Of a stretch of DNA of 64,000 nt, positions 17,191 through 24,280 are shown one piece after another. How positions within the stretch are numbered: the first letter of the stretch is position 1; every line of letters begins with the position of its first letter. Both the position numbers and the translations under genes were made by a program. The DNA lies in contig NZ_OZ201294.1 of NCBI RefSeq assembly GCF_964332355.1, forward strand, positions 254,118 through 318,117, written 5' to 3'. Source of the stretch: Imbroritus primus (GTDB taxonomy: Bacteria > Pseudomonadota > Gammaproteobacteria > Burkholderiales > Burkholderiaceae). The notes below the pieces were generated by a model that did no database searches, was not told where the DNA came from, and saw only the letters and a program-made list of their open reading frames with translations.

Positions 17191-17700
17191 TCAGGCGCGC
17201 CGCAGGTCCAGCGTCAGGTAGTGATCGACCGCGCGGGACAGCGCCCAGTTCGCGGCCGCGGTGCGGACAGTATTGCGTGTGCCATGGAAGCGGACGGTTT
17301 CGGAAAATGCATGGGTTTGGTCACCCAGGTGGAACAGCCAGGCGAAGCATTGGGTGCCCGCGGGGGTCGGTCCGTCGCCATTGCCGTCGGCAACGCCGGT
17401 GTTGGCAATCGCCAGCGTGACATCGGCCAGCGCCATGACGCCGCGGGCCATGGCGCATGACACAGGTTCGCTGGTGAGTCCGTGCCGGGCGATGAGGTCA
17501 GGCGCAACGCCGAGCAGGCCGGTCTTGACGGCGGGAGCATAGGCAACGATTGCGCATTGCAGGACCGAGCCACAGCCTGGCACATCGGCAATGCGCGCGG
17601 CAATCAGCCCGGCGGTACACGATTCGGCGGTGGCAAGGCGCAGGCGGTGGGAGGCGAAGAAGTGGGCGATGTCGTGCAAGGATCGCATGGCAGCAGGCAT
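17191..17700 (-). CDS. pncC: CinA C-terminal domain protein, nicotinamide-nucleotide amidase
   Basis: The 169-residue protein is a stand-alone CinA C-terminal domain, which deamidates NMN to nicotinate mononucleotide in pyridine-nucleotide recycling. It has the signature TAESCTAGLIAARIADVPG (about 25-43), an AYAPAVK region and IANTGVADGNGDGPTPAGT near residue 100. Ser in ESCTAG is the expected catalytic residue. Starts at 17700 and 17688 are both possible and neither has a strong ribosome site; a longer start at 17751 adds an unrelated tail. Confidence 0.85.
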   Translation of the reverse strand: MPAAMRSLHDIAHFFASHRLRLATAESCTAGLIAARIADVPGCGSVLQCAIVAYAPAVKTGLLGVAPDLIARHGLTSEPVSCAMARGVMALADVTLAIANTGVADGNGDGPTPAGTQCFAWLFHLGDQTHAFSETVRFHGTRNTVRTAAANWALSRAVDHYLTLDLRRA

Positions 17701-17797
17701 GGAGACGGCGAGAAGATGGAAACATCGAACGAGGTGCTTCCGGCCTCGCATGTTTCATGCCTGTGTCCCCGGCCTCTGCCCGGGACTCACTCGCCGC

Positions 17798-18493
17798 TTA
17801 CGCAGAAAAATGTTCCAGCCGATAGCCGTGCGAGAACACGGGAGAGATGCGCAGTCCGTTCTGCGGCCGAAAGCCGAGCTTGCTGCGCAGGGCGGAAAGG
17901 CAGGATTCGAGTCCCACCGGACGCGGGCTGTACATGGCGATGGTCGCCTCGAACGTGGCACGGGGCACGATGCGCCCGAAGTTGCTGAGCAGGAGGCGCG
18001 CGACTTCGTACTCCACGCGATCGAGATCCACCGCCGTGCCGTGCAGCGTGATGTACGGCTGTTCTGGCTGGAGGCGATAGCCGTCGACCTCGATGGGCGT
18101 GCCAGCCGGCGGAGGGAATGGCGGTCGCGTCAGCAGGGCTGCGATGCGGGCGAGCAGGACAGTGGGGCGGATGGGCTTCACCAGATAATCATCTGCACCG
18201 GCGGCGAGCCCACTGATGATGTCTTCCTCGAGCGAGCGGCTGGTCACGAACATGAGCGGTAGCGCCGGGTCGTCGCGCCGGATGTACTCGACCACGTCCC
18301 GACCCGACATGCCGGGCAGCTCCCAGTCGACCAGCAGCAGCGCGCATTGCCGATGCAGTCCCGCCGCCAGCAGGCTTTCGCCGGATGGCACGGCACTGCA
18401 GCGGTATCTGGCGCCGCCGAGAATCTGCTGGACCCAGAGTGTCTGGGCAGGATCGTCTTCGAGAAGGACAATGTGCGCGGCGTCAACGCTCAC
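17798..18493 (-). CDS. OmpR-type response regulator (orphan)
   Basis: The 231-residue protein has a receiver domain (about 1-125) with acidic EDD, phospho-acceptor Asp in LLLVDWELPGMSG (about Asp56), Thr/Ser in FVTSRS and Lys in YLVKP. A C-terminal winged helix (about 135-230) ends FSHGYRLEHFSA. It should be a DNA-binding transcription factor. No histidine kinase is nearby, so its partner is unknown. It could plausibly control the surrounding stress genes, but no direct evidence is visible. Confidence 0.9.
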   Translation of the reverse strand: MSVDAAHIVLLEDDPAQTLWVQQILGGARYRCSAVPSGESLLAAGLHRQCALLLVDWELPGMSGRDVVEYIRRDDPALPLMFVTSRSLEEDIISGLAAGADDYLVKPIRPTVLLARIAALLTRPPFPPPAGTPIEVDGYRLQPEQPYITLHGTAVDLDRVEYEVARLLLSNFGRIVPRATFEATIAMYSPRPVGLESCLSALRSKLGFRPQNGLRISPVFSHGYRLEHFSA

Positions 18494-18583
18494 GAGTGGT
18501 GCGGCTCCTGTTCAGTGTCCGCGTGCCGGGGGCGATGTGTGCCGGACGCAGCGGTGCAAAAGGCATGGGCCGCATACAGAGTA

Positions 18584-18856
18584 TCAGGAATCGTGGAACT
18601 GTACGTACTGCATCCGGATCAGGGCCGCCATCCTGTTGGCCACGGCGGCCGGCGTGTAGTAGTAGCGCACGCTACCGAGAATCATGCAGAAGTAGCAGCG
18701 CCGTCCCACTTGCCGCCGCACCTGGGTCGGCGCGCTGCCGAGGTCCTCGGACAGCACGGTTTCGACCTTGCGGATAAAGATCACCATGGGCGCCAGCAGC
18801 AGGCCCGCGGCAAGCATGGCGGAAAGCGTCAGCAACACAATATACAGCGTATCCAT
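18584..18856 (-). CDS. Small membrane protein of unknown function
   Basis: The 90-residue product begins MDTLYIVLLTLSAMLAAGLL and has one clear membrane segment (about 3-28) followed by a basic cytoplasmic region with paired Cys (RRCYFCM) and Tyr-rich RYYYTP. The ATG at 18856 is preceded by only a weak G-rich sequence (GGGGGTCG); a longer start at 18910 lacks any site. No family is recognised. It lies between the response regulator and the TpsB gene in the same orientation. Confidence 0.6.
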   Translation of the reverse strand: MDTLYIVLLTLSAMLAAGLLLAPMVIFIRKVETVLSEDLGSAPTQVRRQVGRRCYFCMILGSVRYYYTPAAVANRMAALIRMQYVQFHDS

Positions 18857-18999
18857 ACGACCCCCAGACGAAAGAGTCCCGTACTCAAGAAAAACGCCGT
18901 GGCCGCGCATCGCGCGGAGTCTGGCGTACTGTACTGCGCCTCGTTATCTTCGTTATGTCAGGACCGGGCCATCTGGGGTTGCCGTGGGGGCCGGGTTCC

Positions 19000-20685
19000 C
19001 TATTCGAAGTTATAGGCATACGCCGCATTCAGGCGCGGCGAACGTCTCGAGGTAACGCTTGGCAGATCGCCCACCGGCTGTGCCACGCCGAGGTCGAGCT
19101 GGTAGTGCTTGCTGTCCGAGATGCGCACGCCCACGCCCACCGACGCGATACGCGTCGAGAATCCGCCGGGCCCGTTGATGTAGGCACGTGCGGTGTCGGC
19201 CAGCACGTAGGGCTGCACCATGCGGACATAGGTGTAGGGCAAGGGAATGCGCTTGTTGATTTCGATCGACAGCCCCCAGCCCTTGTCGCCGGCGATGTCC
19301 CCGGCGCGATAGCCCATACCGAAGAAGCGCCCGCCGAAGCTCATCTGCTCCGAGCTGGGGAGTGGATCCCGACTGTACTGAACCGCACCTGACAGCACTA
19401 TCCCGAAATCGGAGGACAGCGCGTGTGCTTGCGTGATGGTCAGCCGTGTGCGGAAAAACTCGAGTTCCGCGCCGGAATTCCGCTTGCGTGCGCCCAGGGC
19501 GTCAACGCCCTTGTACAGGCCGAGCGTGACGGAGCGGGACAGCTTTTCGCGATTCTCGTTGTAGCTGGCTTCGGCGTGCACCACGCGCGAATCGGTGGTG
19601 ATTTCCGCGCGCGCGCCAGTGCCGCGCTGTGTGAAGCGTTCGAAAGTATTGGCGCCGTAGACGCCACCGGTCAGCGTGAGATCCTGCTGGTTGTTGAGCA
19701 GTACCGGATAGCTGAGCGCGGCGCCGACGCGCTGGGTTTCCGTGCGGTAACGCTCTTCGAAGCCGATCGACTGCAGCCATGGGCTGCGCGGGGACCCCTT
19801 GAAGGCAGAGGCGTTGACCTGCAGTTTCATGCCTTCCGTGCCGATCGGCTGGGCGACGCTGAGGGCGTAATACGATTCCTTGTCGGGGCCGCGCGGGAAC
19901 AGGGCGGAGGCGGTAACCTGCTCGGCCAGCGGCGTCAGCCCCTGCGCCGTGGCCGTGGCGATGGCGCGCACGCCGGGATCGCGGAATTCCGCCGCGACAT
20001 TGAAGCTGTAGGGTTTGCGCTTGACTTCCAGCACCATCTCGCTGGCCCCGTCGGTTGCGCGTGGCGGGTGGACGGTGGCCGCCACGCTCATGCCCGGCAG
20101 CAGGCCGAGGACGCGCGTATACCGCTCGAAGTCGTCGCGGCGCAATGGCTTGCTGCGCTGCAGGACAGCCGCGATCTCGCGGATCTTGTCCTCCGAACGC
20201 CCGGCATTGCCGTTGACCGTCACCTTGTCCACATAACCTTCCACGACGGTGATCAGGACGATGCCCTGATCGAAATTCTGCGCCGGCACGAACGCGAACG
20301 ACAGAGGATAGCCGGCATCCTGGTACATCTGGGTCACCGTCGCCGCCTGCTTGATCAGGTCGCCAATGGTGACCTCGCGGCCCGCCATCGGGGCAAACTG
20401 CGCGGCAACCTTGTCGAAGGGTAGCGATTGCACGCCTTCGATACGGAAGCGGGTCGGCGTGAGACGTGTGTTCAGTTGCTGTTGCAGCGCCGGCGTCGGC
20501 CGCTGGATCTGGACATCGATCCCCGGGGCGAGCGCTGGCGTGGGGCGTGCGGCGGGCAGTGTGTCGGCAGGGTTGCCGACCGCCGGCGATGGCGGCCTGG
20601 CGAGCTGTGCGTGTGCCGAACCTGCTGTCAGTGCCATGGCCAGCGCGATGCTCGCGCCATGGCTGTTCCCCCGTGTGAAACCCAC
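19000..20685 (-). CDS. TpsB/FhaC-type outer-membrane transporter (ShlB/FhaC/HecB family)
   Basis: The 561-residue protein has a signal peptide ending near GSAHAQ and a Pro-rich linker. A POTRA region (about 75-225) contains FRIEGVQSLPFDKV and VEGYVDKVTVNGNAG. A C-terminal 16-strand barrel follows and ends in Phe-Glu (AAYAYNFE). GGRFFGMGYRAGDI near residue 465 is the position of the conserved VRGY/RGF tip motif of TpsB transporters. The start is GTG at 20685, with GGGAG upstream. It normally exports a TpsA exoprotein, but no TpsA is adjacent. Upstream in the same transcript is the repeat lipoprotein, a candidate substrate. Confidence 0.88.
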   Translation of the reverse strand: MGFTRGNSHGASIALAMALTAGSAHAQLARPPSPAVGNPADTLPAARPTPALAPGIDVQIQRPTPALQQQLNTRLTPTRFRIEGVQSLPFDKVAAQFAPMAGREVTIGDLIKQAATVTQMYQDAGYPLSFAFVPAQNFDQGIVLITVVEGYVDKVTVNGNAGRSEDKIREIAAVLQRSKPLRRDDFERYTRVLGLLPGMSVAATVHPPRATDGASEMVLEVKRKPYSFNVAAEFRDPGVRAIATATAQGLTPLAEQVTASALFPRGPDKESYYALSVAQPIGTEGMKLQVNASAFKGSPRSPWLQSIGFEERYRTETQRVGAALSYPVLLNNQQDLTLTGGVYGANTFERFTQRGTGARAEITTDSRVVHAEASYNENREKLSRSVTLGLYKGVDALGARKRNSGAELEFFRTRLTITQAHALSSDFGIVLSGAVQYSRDPLPSSEQMSFGGRFFGMGYRAGDIAGDKGWGLSIEINKRIPLPYTYVRMVQPYVLADTARAYINGPGGFSTRIASVGVGVRISDSKHYQLDLGVAQPVGDLPSVTSRRSPRLNAAYAYNFE

Positions 20686-20782
20686 GTCTATCTCCCGTTT
20701 GCTTTCAACTGTTCATCCTGGCCGGATCTTTGTCCGGTTCAGGCTGCGCAGCAGGCCTGTGGGCCCGCTGCGCGTGGGTGGA

Positions 20783-21196
20783 TCAGCGACGTCCGAGCAG
20801 GCCGCCCACCAGGCCGGTTACCGGGGCCAGCAGCCCGCCGGTAGTCGTGCCCGTGCCACCGGTCGTACCGCCTGTGGCACCCCCGGTCACGCCCCCGACC
20901 AGATTGGTGACAGGCGCCAGAACACCACCGTTGGCGCCGCCGGCTGCGCCCGTCAAGCCGCCCACCAGGTTGGTGACAGGTGCGAGCACGCCGCCATTCG
21001 TACCGCCTGTCAGGCCGCCGACCAGGTTGGTCACTGGGGCCAGTGCACCGCCATTGGCGCCGCCTGTGGCGCTCGTCAGCCCGCTGACGAGACCCGTGAC
21101 CGGGGCCAGCAGGCCGCCGTTGGCGCCACTACCGCCAGCCAGGCCGCCAGTCAGGCCGCCCACCAGGCCGGTGACAGGTGCCAGCAAGCCCCCATT
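20783..21196 (-). repeat. Six-unit C-terminal repeat of the surface lipoprotein
   Basis: Residues 315-451 contain six copies of a unit with core NGG-[LAV]-LAPVT-[GN]-LVGGLTGG. Units begin near residues 315, 340, 362, 381, 403 and 433. Unit length varies between about 19 and 31 residues because of Gly/Thr-rich spacers. Tandem DNA similarity here could allow copy-number change by slippage or recombination. Confidence 0.85.
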
Positions 21197-22138
21197 GGCG
21201 CTACCGTTCCCGCCGCCGAGCAGACCGCCGACGACATTGCCGCTACCCGGCTGACCATTCAGCAGGCCGCCCAGGGTCTGCACCGCAACGCCCGTGGCAG
21301 ACACCGGATCGCCTAGCTCGGCGGCCACCGGTGCGCCGGAAGTCGTCAGCGTCTTGCCGAGCGAGTTGACCACCCCGCCCGCCTGCTGGAGCAGCCCGTT
21401 TACCGGCTGACCCAGACCGGTCGCCGCGCCGAGCTGCTGCGTGGTATCGGTCAGCGTCGTGGTAATCGGAACAATTGTCTTGCTAAGCGAAGACGTCAGT
21501 TGTTCCACCGGACCGGTACCGACCACCTGGGCGAGCGTGCTACCCGCGCTCGATACGGTTTCCCCCACGCCGACGACCAAGCCACCCACCGGCGAGGTCA
21601 CCGCATTCAGCGGTGCGAGCGGGCCGGTGCCCACCGACTGCACCAGCTTACCGGCACTGGTCACGATATTGCCGGTGTCGTTGACCCCGCCGCCCACTAC
21701 GCCGGTGAGCGTGACGCCCACAGGGTTCTCGATCACGCCAATTTGTCCAAGACCGTCTTTCAATGCATCGCCGACGCCCGCCACGGTCTGGCCCGTCGAC
21801 GAGACGACGCCGCCGAGTGCGGCGGTGGTCTGCGGCGAGACGATCGGCAAGGCGGTAGTACCCAGGGTGCTACCGGCATCGGAAATGGCTTTGCCGGTTT
21901 CCGAAACAACATTACCGAGCGCGCCGGTGGTTTCCCCCAAGGGAGTCGGCTTTTTATTATCCGGGTTATCTCCACCGCAATTAGTGGTACAGCCGGGCGG
22001 CGGCATGCTCGGGGTGTTATCACCGCCCCCAATACTACCGGAGCCGCTGCCGCTCGAGCAACCCGCAAACAATACCAGAGAAGCCAGTGCCGCAGAAGCG
22101 GTGGCAGAAAGGCCGAATTTTTTTTGAGTTTTACCCAT
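20783..22138 (-). CDS. Repeat-rich surface lipoprotein (collagen-like / Gly-Val-Leu-rich)
   Basis: The 451-residue protein has a lipoprotein signal with lipobox LFAGC (Cys27), followed by Ser at +2, which predicts the outer membrane. After a short Ser/Gly/Pro linker, the body (about 65-300) is built of imperfect hydrophobic repeats such as TGQTVAGVGDAL and VGETVSSAGSTL. The C-terminal part has six units with the core GG-[LAV]-LAPVT-[GN]-LV. Ala, Gly, Val, Thr and Leu dominate and aromatic residues are almost absent. Similar Burkholderiales proteins are often labelled collagen-like. A near-perfect sigma-54 promoter lies upstream (22207-22222). It precedes the TpsB gene by 97 bases, suggesting one transcript and possibly surface export by that transporter. 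Confidence 0.8.
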   Translation of the reverse strand: MGKTQKKFGLSATASAALASLVLFAGCSSGSGSGSIGGGDNTPSMPPPGCTTNCGGDNPDNKKPTPLGETTGALGNVVSETGKAISDAGSTLGTTALPIVSPQTTAALGGVVSSTGQTVAGVGDALKDGLGQIGVIENPVGVTLTGVVGGGVNDTGNIVTSAGKLVQSVGTGPLAPLNAVTSPVGGLVVGVGETVSSAGSTLAQVVGTGPVEQLTSSLSKTIVPITTTLTDTTQQLGAATGLGQPVNGLLQQAGGVVNSLGKTLTTSGAPVAAELGDPVSATGVAVQTLGGLLNGQPGSGNVVGGLLGGGNGSANGGLLAPVTGLVGGLTGGLAGGSGANGGLLAPVTGLVSGLTSATGGANGGALAPVTNLVGGLTGGTNGGVLAPVTNLVGGLTGAAGGANGGVLAPVTNLVGGVTGGATGGTTGGTGTTTGGLLAPVTGLVGGLLGRR

Positions 22139-22206
22139 GATAGTCCCCGTTGTTAAAAAGAGATGCTTCCGTAGAACACCTTTTTGGCGGAATGCAGGGG
22201 ACGATC

Positions 22207-22222
22207 TGCAAACGCTGTGCCA
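22207..22222 (-). promoter_or_regulatory. Sigma-54 (-24/-12) promoter of the surface lipoprotein gene
   Basis: Read leftward the sequence is TGGCACAGCGTTTGCA, a full match to the RpoN consensus TGGCAC-N5-TTGCA with GG and GC separated by ten bases. Transcription would start near 22197, giving a leader of about 60 bases before the ATG at 22138. Two sigma-54 activators are encoded in the window. Confidence 0.75.
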
Positions 22223-22366
22223 GCAATTTAACGACGTTACAAATTTCGGAAAATGCTGGAAATCGGGGGTGGAATAACCATGTCGAAGCTAATGTGGGCG
22301 CGGCCTGGCCGGTAATCTGGATTTCAGGGAGGTCGGACATATTGCAGGACTTTTTTCTCCTGGAGC

Positions 22367-22404
22367 GTTACGAAGATGTTTCGTGTTACGTAACGTGGGG
22401 TAAC
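22367..22404. promoter_or_regulatory. Cluster of GTTAC/GTAAC half-sites (candidate activator sites)
   Basis: GTTAC occurs at 22367-22371, the palindrome GTTACGTAAC at 22385-22394 and GTAAC at 22400-22404. A further GTTAC lies at 22236-22240. Like half-sites are 18 and 10 bases apart. The cluster sits 145-210 bases from each of the two divergent sigma-54-like promoters, as expected for shared upstream activator sites. This role is inferred. Confidence 0.4.
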
Positions 22405-22589
22405 AAAAGTGATCTTTGAACATCCCCTCGGCAAGCCCTCGACATTGTGCGGGGGTTGGCGAGATCAGAAATAAAAGTCTTTTAAATCAATGAACTAGAT
22501 AAGAATACAGAAATAAGAATTTTTAAAATCTGATCTTCAAGATATTTTTATCAGAGCGCTGACGCCCTTTCCGAGCCAACTTGGTAGCC

Positions 22590-22605
22590 TGGCCCACATT
22601 TTGCT
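22590..22605 (+). promoter_or_regulatory. Sigma-54-like promoter reading rightward
   Basis: TGGCCCACATTTTGCT matches TGGCAC-N5-TTGCW at all but one core base, with exact GG-N10-GC spacing. A start near 22616 would yield either a small RNA ending at the terminator at 22713-22750 or a 410-base leader for flp. Confidence 0.55.
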
Positions 22606-22615
22606 GTGAAAGCCG

Positions 22616-22750
22616 GCGATGCAAGTTTCCTGTGATATTGCGCTGCGGGAAAAGAAATACCCAACGAGAGTGGGGTATTTCCTTGTATGGATGAGCTGCT
22701 CTTCGGTTTGCAGGCACGTGGGTGCGTCCCGTCGCCCACGTGCCTTTTTA
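22616..22750 (+). ncRNA. Candidate sigma-54-dependent small RNA (or attenuated flp leader)
   Basis: No open frame with a ribosome site lies between the rightward sigma-54-like promoter and the strong terminator, which is consistent with a non-coding transcript of about 135 bases. It would contain a 9-base stem GAAATACCC/GGGTATTTC (22654-22662 with 22673-22681), a single-stranded segment with a GGA motif (22689-22691), and the terminator stem ending in TTTTTA, as in Hfq-bound RNAs. Alternatively the same sequence is an attenuator ahead of the Tad operon. There is no expression evidence. Confidence 0.4.
22713..22750 (+). terminator. Rho-independent terminator
   Basis: GGCACGTGGG (22713-22722) and CCCACGTGCC (22735-22744) form a perfect 10-base stem with a 12-base loop, followed by TTTTTATTTATT. 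The T-run makes it rightward. No rightward protein gene precedes it, which is why a small RNA or attenuation is suspected. Confidence 0.8.
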
Positions 22751-22772
22751 TTTATTCGGGATTGCACAGGCA

Positions 22773-22786
22773 TATGTGATCACATA
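22773..22786. promoter_or_regulatory. Perfect 14-base palindrome TATGTGATCACATA
   Basis: The sequence is a perfect palindrome with half-site TATGTGA. The halves resemble those of CRP/FNR-family sites but abut without the usual 6-base spacer. It lies about 240 bases upstream of flp. Its regulator is unknown. Confidence 0.35.
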
Positions 22787-22910
22787 CATAACCGCGAATG
22801 CGGGTTTACCACGTCAGCTATCTATTTTATCCCTCTAAAGTAGGGTGTGGCGCGCAACAGGGGGTTGTCAAACGACTAAGAGGCAGTATTATTTAAAAAA
22901 ATATAAAAAT

Positions 22911-22946
22911 TCGGGAAGGTGGAAAAAAGTTCACCACGCTTCCCGA
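22911..22946. promoter_or_regulatory. Hairpin in the flp upstream region
   Basis: TCGGGAAGGTGG (22911-22922) pairs with CCACGCTTCCCGA (22934-22946) with a single bulged base. On the leftward strand it is followed by ATTTTTATATTTTTTT, the form of a terminator, which would insulate the region from antisense reading out of the Tad operon. On the rightward strand it would be an mRNA leader stem 80 bases before flp. Confidence 0.5.
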
Positions 22947-23025
22947 TCTGCTGTACTTGCGCGTTTTCGTCCGCAATAGGCGGGCCTTTCTTGCCGTTGG
23001 CTGCTATCTAAATCGGGGGTTTATC

Positions 23026-23202
23026 ATGAAAAAAGCCGTGTCGGAGTTTCTGCGTCGTGACGAAGGCGCAAGTGCTGTCGAGTATGGCCTGATCGCAGGC
23101 CTGATTGCTGCGGTGATTATTACTGCCGTTAGCGGTATCGGTACGCAGCTGCTGGCCAAGTTCAATGCGATCCTGGTGGCACTGGGCGGGACAGCTTCGT
23201 AA
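23026..23202 (+). CDS. flp: Flp family type IVb pilin
   Basis: The 58-residue prepilin begins MKKAVSEFLRRDEGASAVEY. Cleavage by the prepilin peptidase is expected after Gly in DEG/ASAVEYGLIAGLIAAVI, the Flp signature with Glu+5 and Tyr+6, followed by the hydrophobic assembly helix. GGGGG lies eight bases before the ATG at 23026. It is the first gene of the Tad operon and encodes the pilus subunit. Only one pilin gene is present in this locus. Confidence 0.95.
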   Translation: MKKAVSEFLRRDEGASAVEYGLIAGLIAAVIITAVSGIGTQLLAKFNAILVALGGTAS

Positions 23203-23234
23203 GTCCCGGCACATCTCTCGCAAGTCGCTTCAAC

Positions 23235-23702
23235 ATGTTGGCCTGGACGCAGGCGGCAACAGCCGCCTGCGCGCTTGCTGCGATCTGGTATGACGTCCGA
23301 TACCGGCGTGCCCCGAACGGCCTGGTGCTGCTGACCGCTGCGCTGGCGGCATTGCTGCTGTTCGTCAGCCAGCCGCTCTGGCCCGGTCTGACATGGCATA
23401 TGGCGGTACTTTCCGCCTTGGTCGGCCTGGCCGTGTTCGCGTTGTTCTATGCGCTCGGCTGGATGGGTGCGGGAGACGCCAAGTTTTTTGCCGTCACGGG
23501 TCTGCTGGCCGGACCGGTTGGTCTGGGTATCGTCTGGGTCGTGGCATCCTTGCTCGGCGGGCTCCATGCGCTGGCGATTACGCTGGGGGGGCGCACGCTC
23601 CAGGCGGCGCGCGGGCGCGGCATACCGTACGCCGCCTACATGGGCTGCGGCATCTTGTTGTTGTTGTGGCTGCGGCCCGGGATCGAGGCCGCACAACATT
23701 GA
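23235..23702 (+). CDS. cpaA: Prepilin peptidase CpaA/TadV (A24 family)
   Basis: The 155-residue inner-membrane aspartic protease processes Flp prepilin and pseudopilins. The catalytic Asp residues are in the first cytoplasmic turn (WYDVRYRRAPN, about Asp20) and in the GAGDAKFF motif (about Asp79), and the sequence has about five to six membrane helices. The short form without an N-methylation domain is typical of TadV. It starts 32 bases after flp. Confidence 0.93.
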   Translation: MLAWTQAATAACALAAIWYDVRYRRAPNGLVLLTAALAALLLFVSQPLWPGLTWHMAVLSALVGLAVFALFYALGWMGAGDAKFFAVTGLLAGPVGLGIVWVVASLLGGLHALAITLGGRTLQAARGRGIPYAAYMGCGILLLLWLRPGIEAAQH

Positions 23703-23750
23703 TCGAACCGATTTGAACGGGCCGAACAGAAACGCATAAGGGGGCACCGC

Positions 23751-24221
23751 GTGATCACGCGACGACGGGAAGCCGCCACTGGGGTATTTGCCTGGCAACA
23801 CCGCCACCAGCGCGGCATTGCTGCACTGGAACTGGCATTGGCGTTGCCGGTCCTGCTGGCCGTGGTGCTCGGCATCATTTTCTATGGGCTGGTGTTCGTC
23901 ATTCAGCAGGCGCTGACCATGGCTGCCATGGAGGGGTCGCGCGCGGCCCTGCAGTTCCAGCCGACGTTGACGGCGCGCGTCAGCGCCGCCGAAGCCACGG
24001 CACGTGGAGCGTTGCCGCCGTTCATCAGCAACCGCATGGCCAGCGGCGATGTGGCGGCCACGTCCGCCCCATGCACTGCACCGGCCGGATTCCAATGTGT
24101 GACCGTCCAGCTGCGATTCAACCTGACCGGCGGCGCCACGCCATTCCTGCCCAATATTGTTTTCGTTCCCTTGCCGGCGCAATTGCAGGCCAGGGCTACC
24201 AGCCAGCTCGGCACCGATTAA
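23751..24221 (+). CDS. tadE: TadE-like pseudopilin
   Basis: The 156-residue protein starts at GTG 23751, with AAGGGGG upstream. Its N-terminal segment RGIAALELALALPVLLAVVL is the TadE domain, a Flp-like hydrophobic helix with Glu, preceded by a Gly suitable for CpaA cleavage. The C-terminal part is periplasmic and contains two Cys (APCTAPAGFQC) that could form a disulfide. It is a minor pilin needed for pilus biogenesis. Confidence 0.88.
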   Translation: MITRRREAATGVFAWQHRHQRGIAALELALALPVLLAVVLGIIFYGLVFVIQQALTMAAMEGSRAALQFQPTLTARVSAAEATARGALPPFISNRMASGDVAATSAPCTAPAGFQCVTVQLRFNLTGGATPFLPNIVFVPLPAQLQARATSQLGTD

Positions 24222-24280
24222 CCGTACATGGCGCCCGCCAGCATGGGGCTGGCGCCGCACCCTGATTGACGACAACTACC

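Larger units (their letters stand above)
22139..23025. other. Long AT-richer regulatory region between lipoprotein and Tad operons
   Basis: At 887 bases this is the longest non-coding stretch in the window, and it is clearly lower in GC than the genes around it. Open frames through it lack ribosome sites and conserved features. It holds two divergent sigma-54-like promoters, clustered GTTAC/GTAAC half-sites, a hairpin plus strong terminator, a 14-base palindrome and a hairpin near flp. Each is listed separately. Confidence 0.8.

Noticed and set aside
22150..22419. 89-codon rightward frame in the regulatory region
   Set aside because: It has no ribosome site, runs across the leftward sigma-54 promoter and lacks coding character.
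22713..22722. GGCACGTGGGTGC read as another sigma-54 promoter
   Set aside because: GG and GC are one base too close, and the sequence is already the left arm of a perfect terminator stem.
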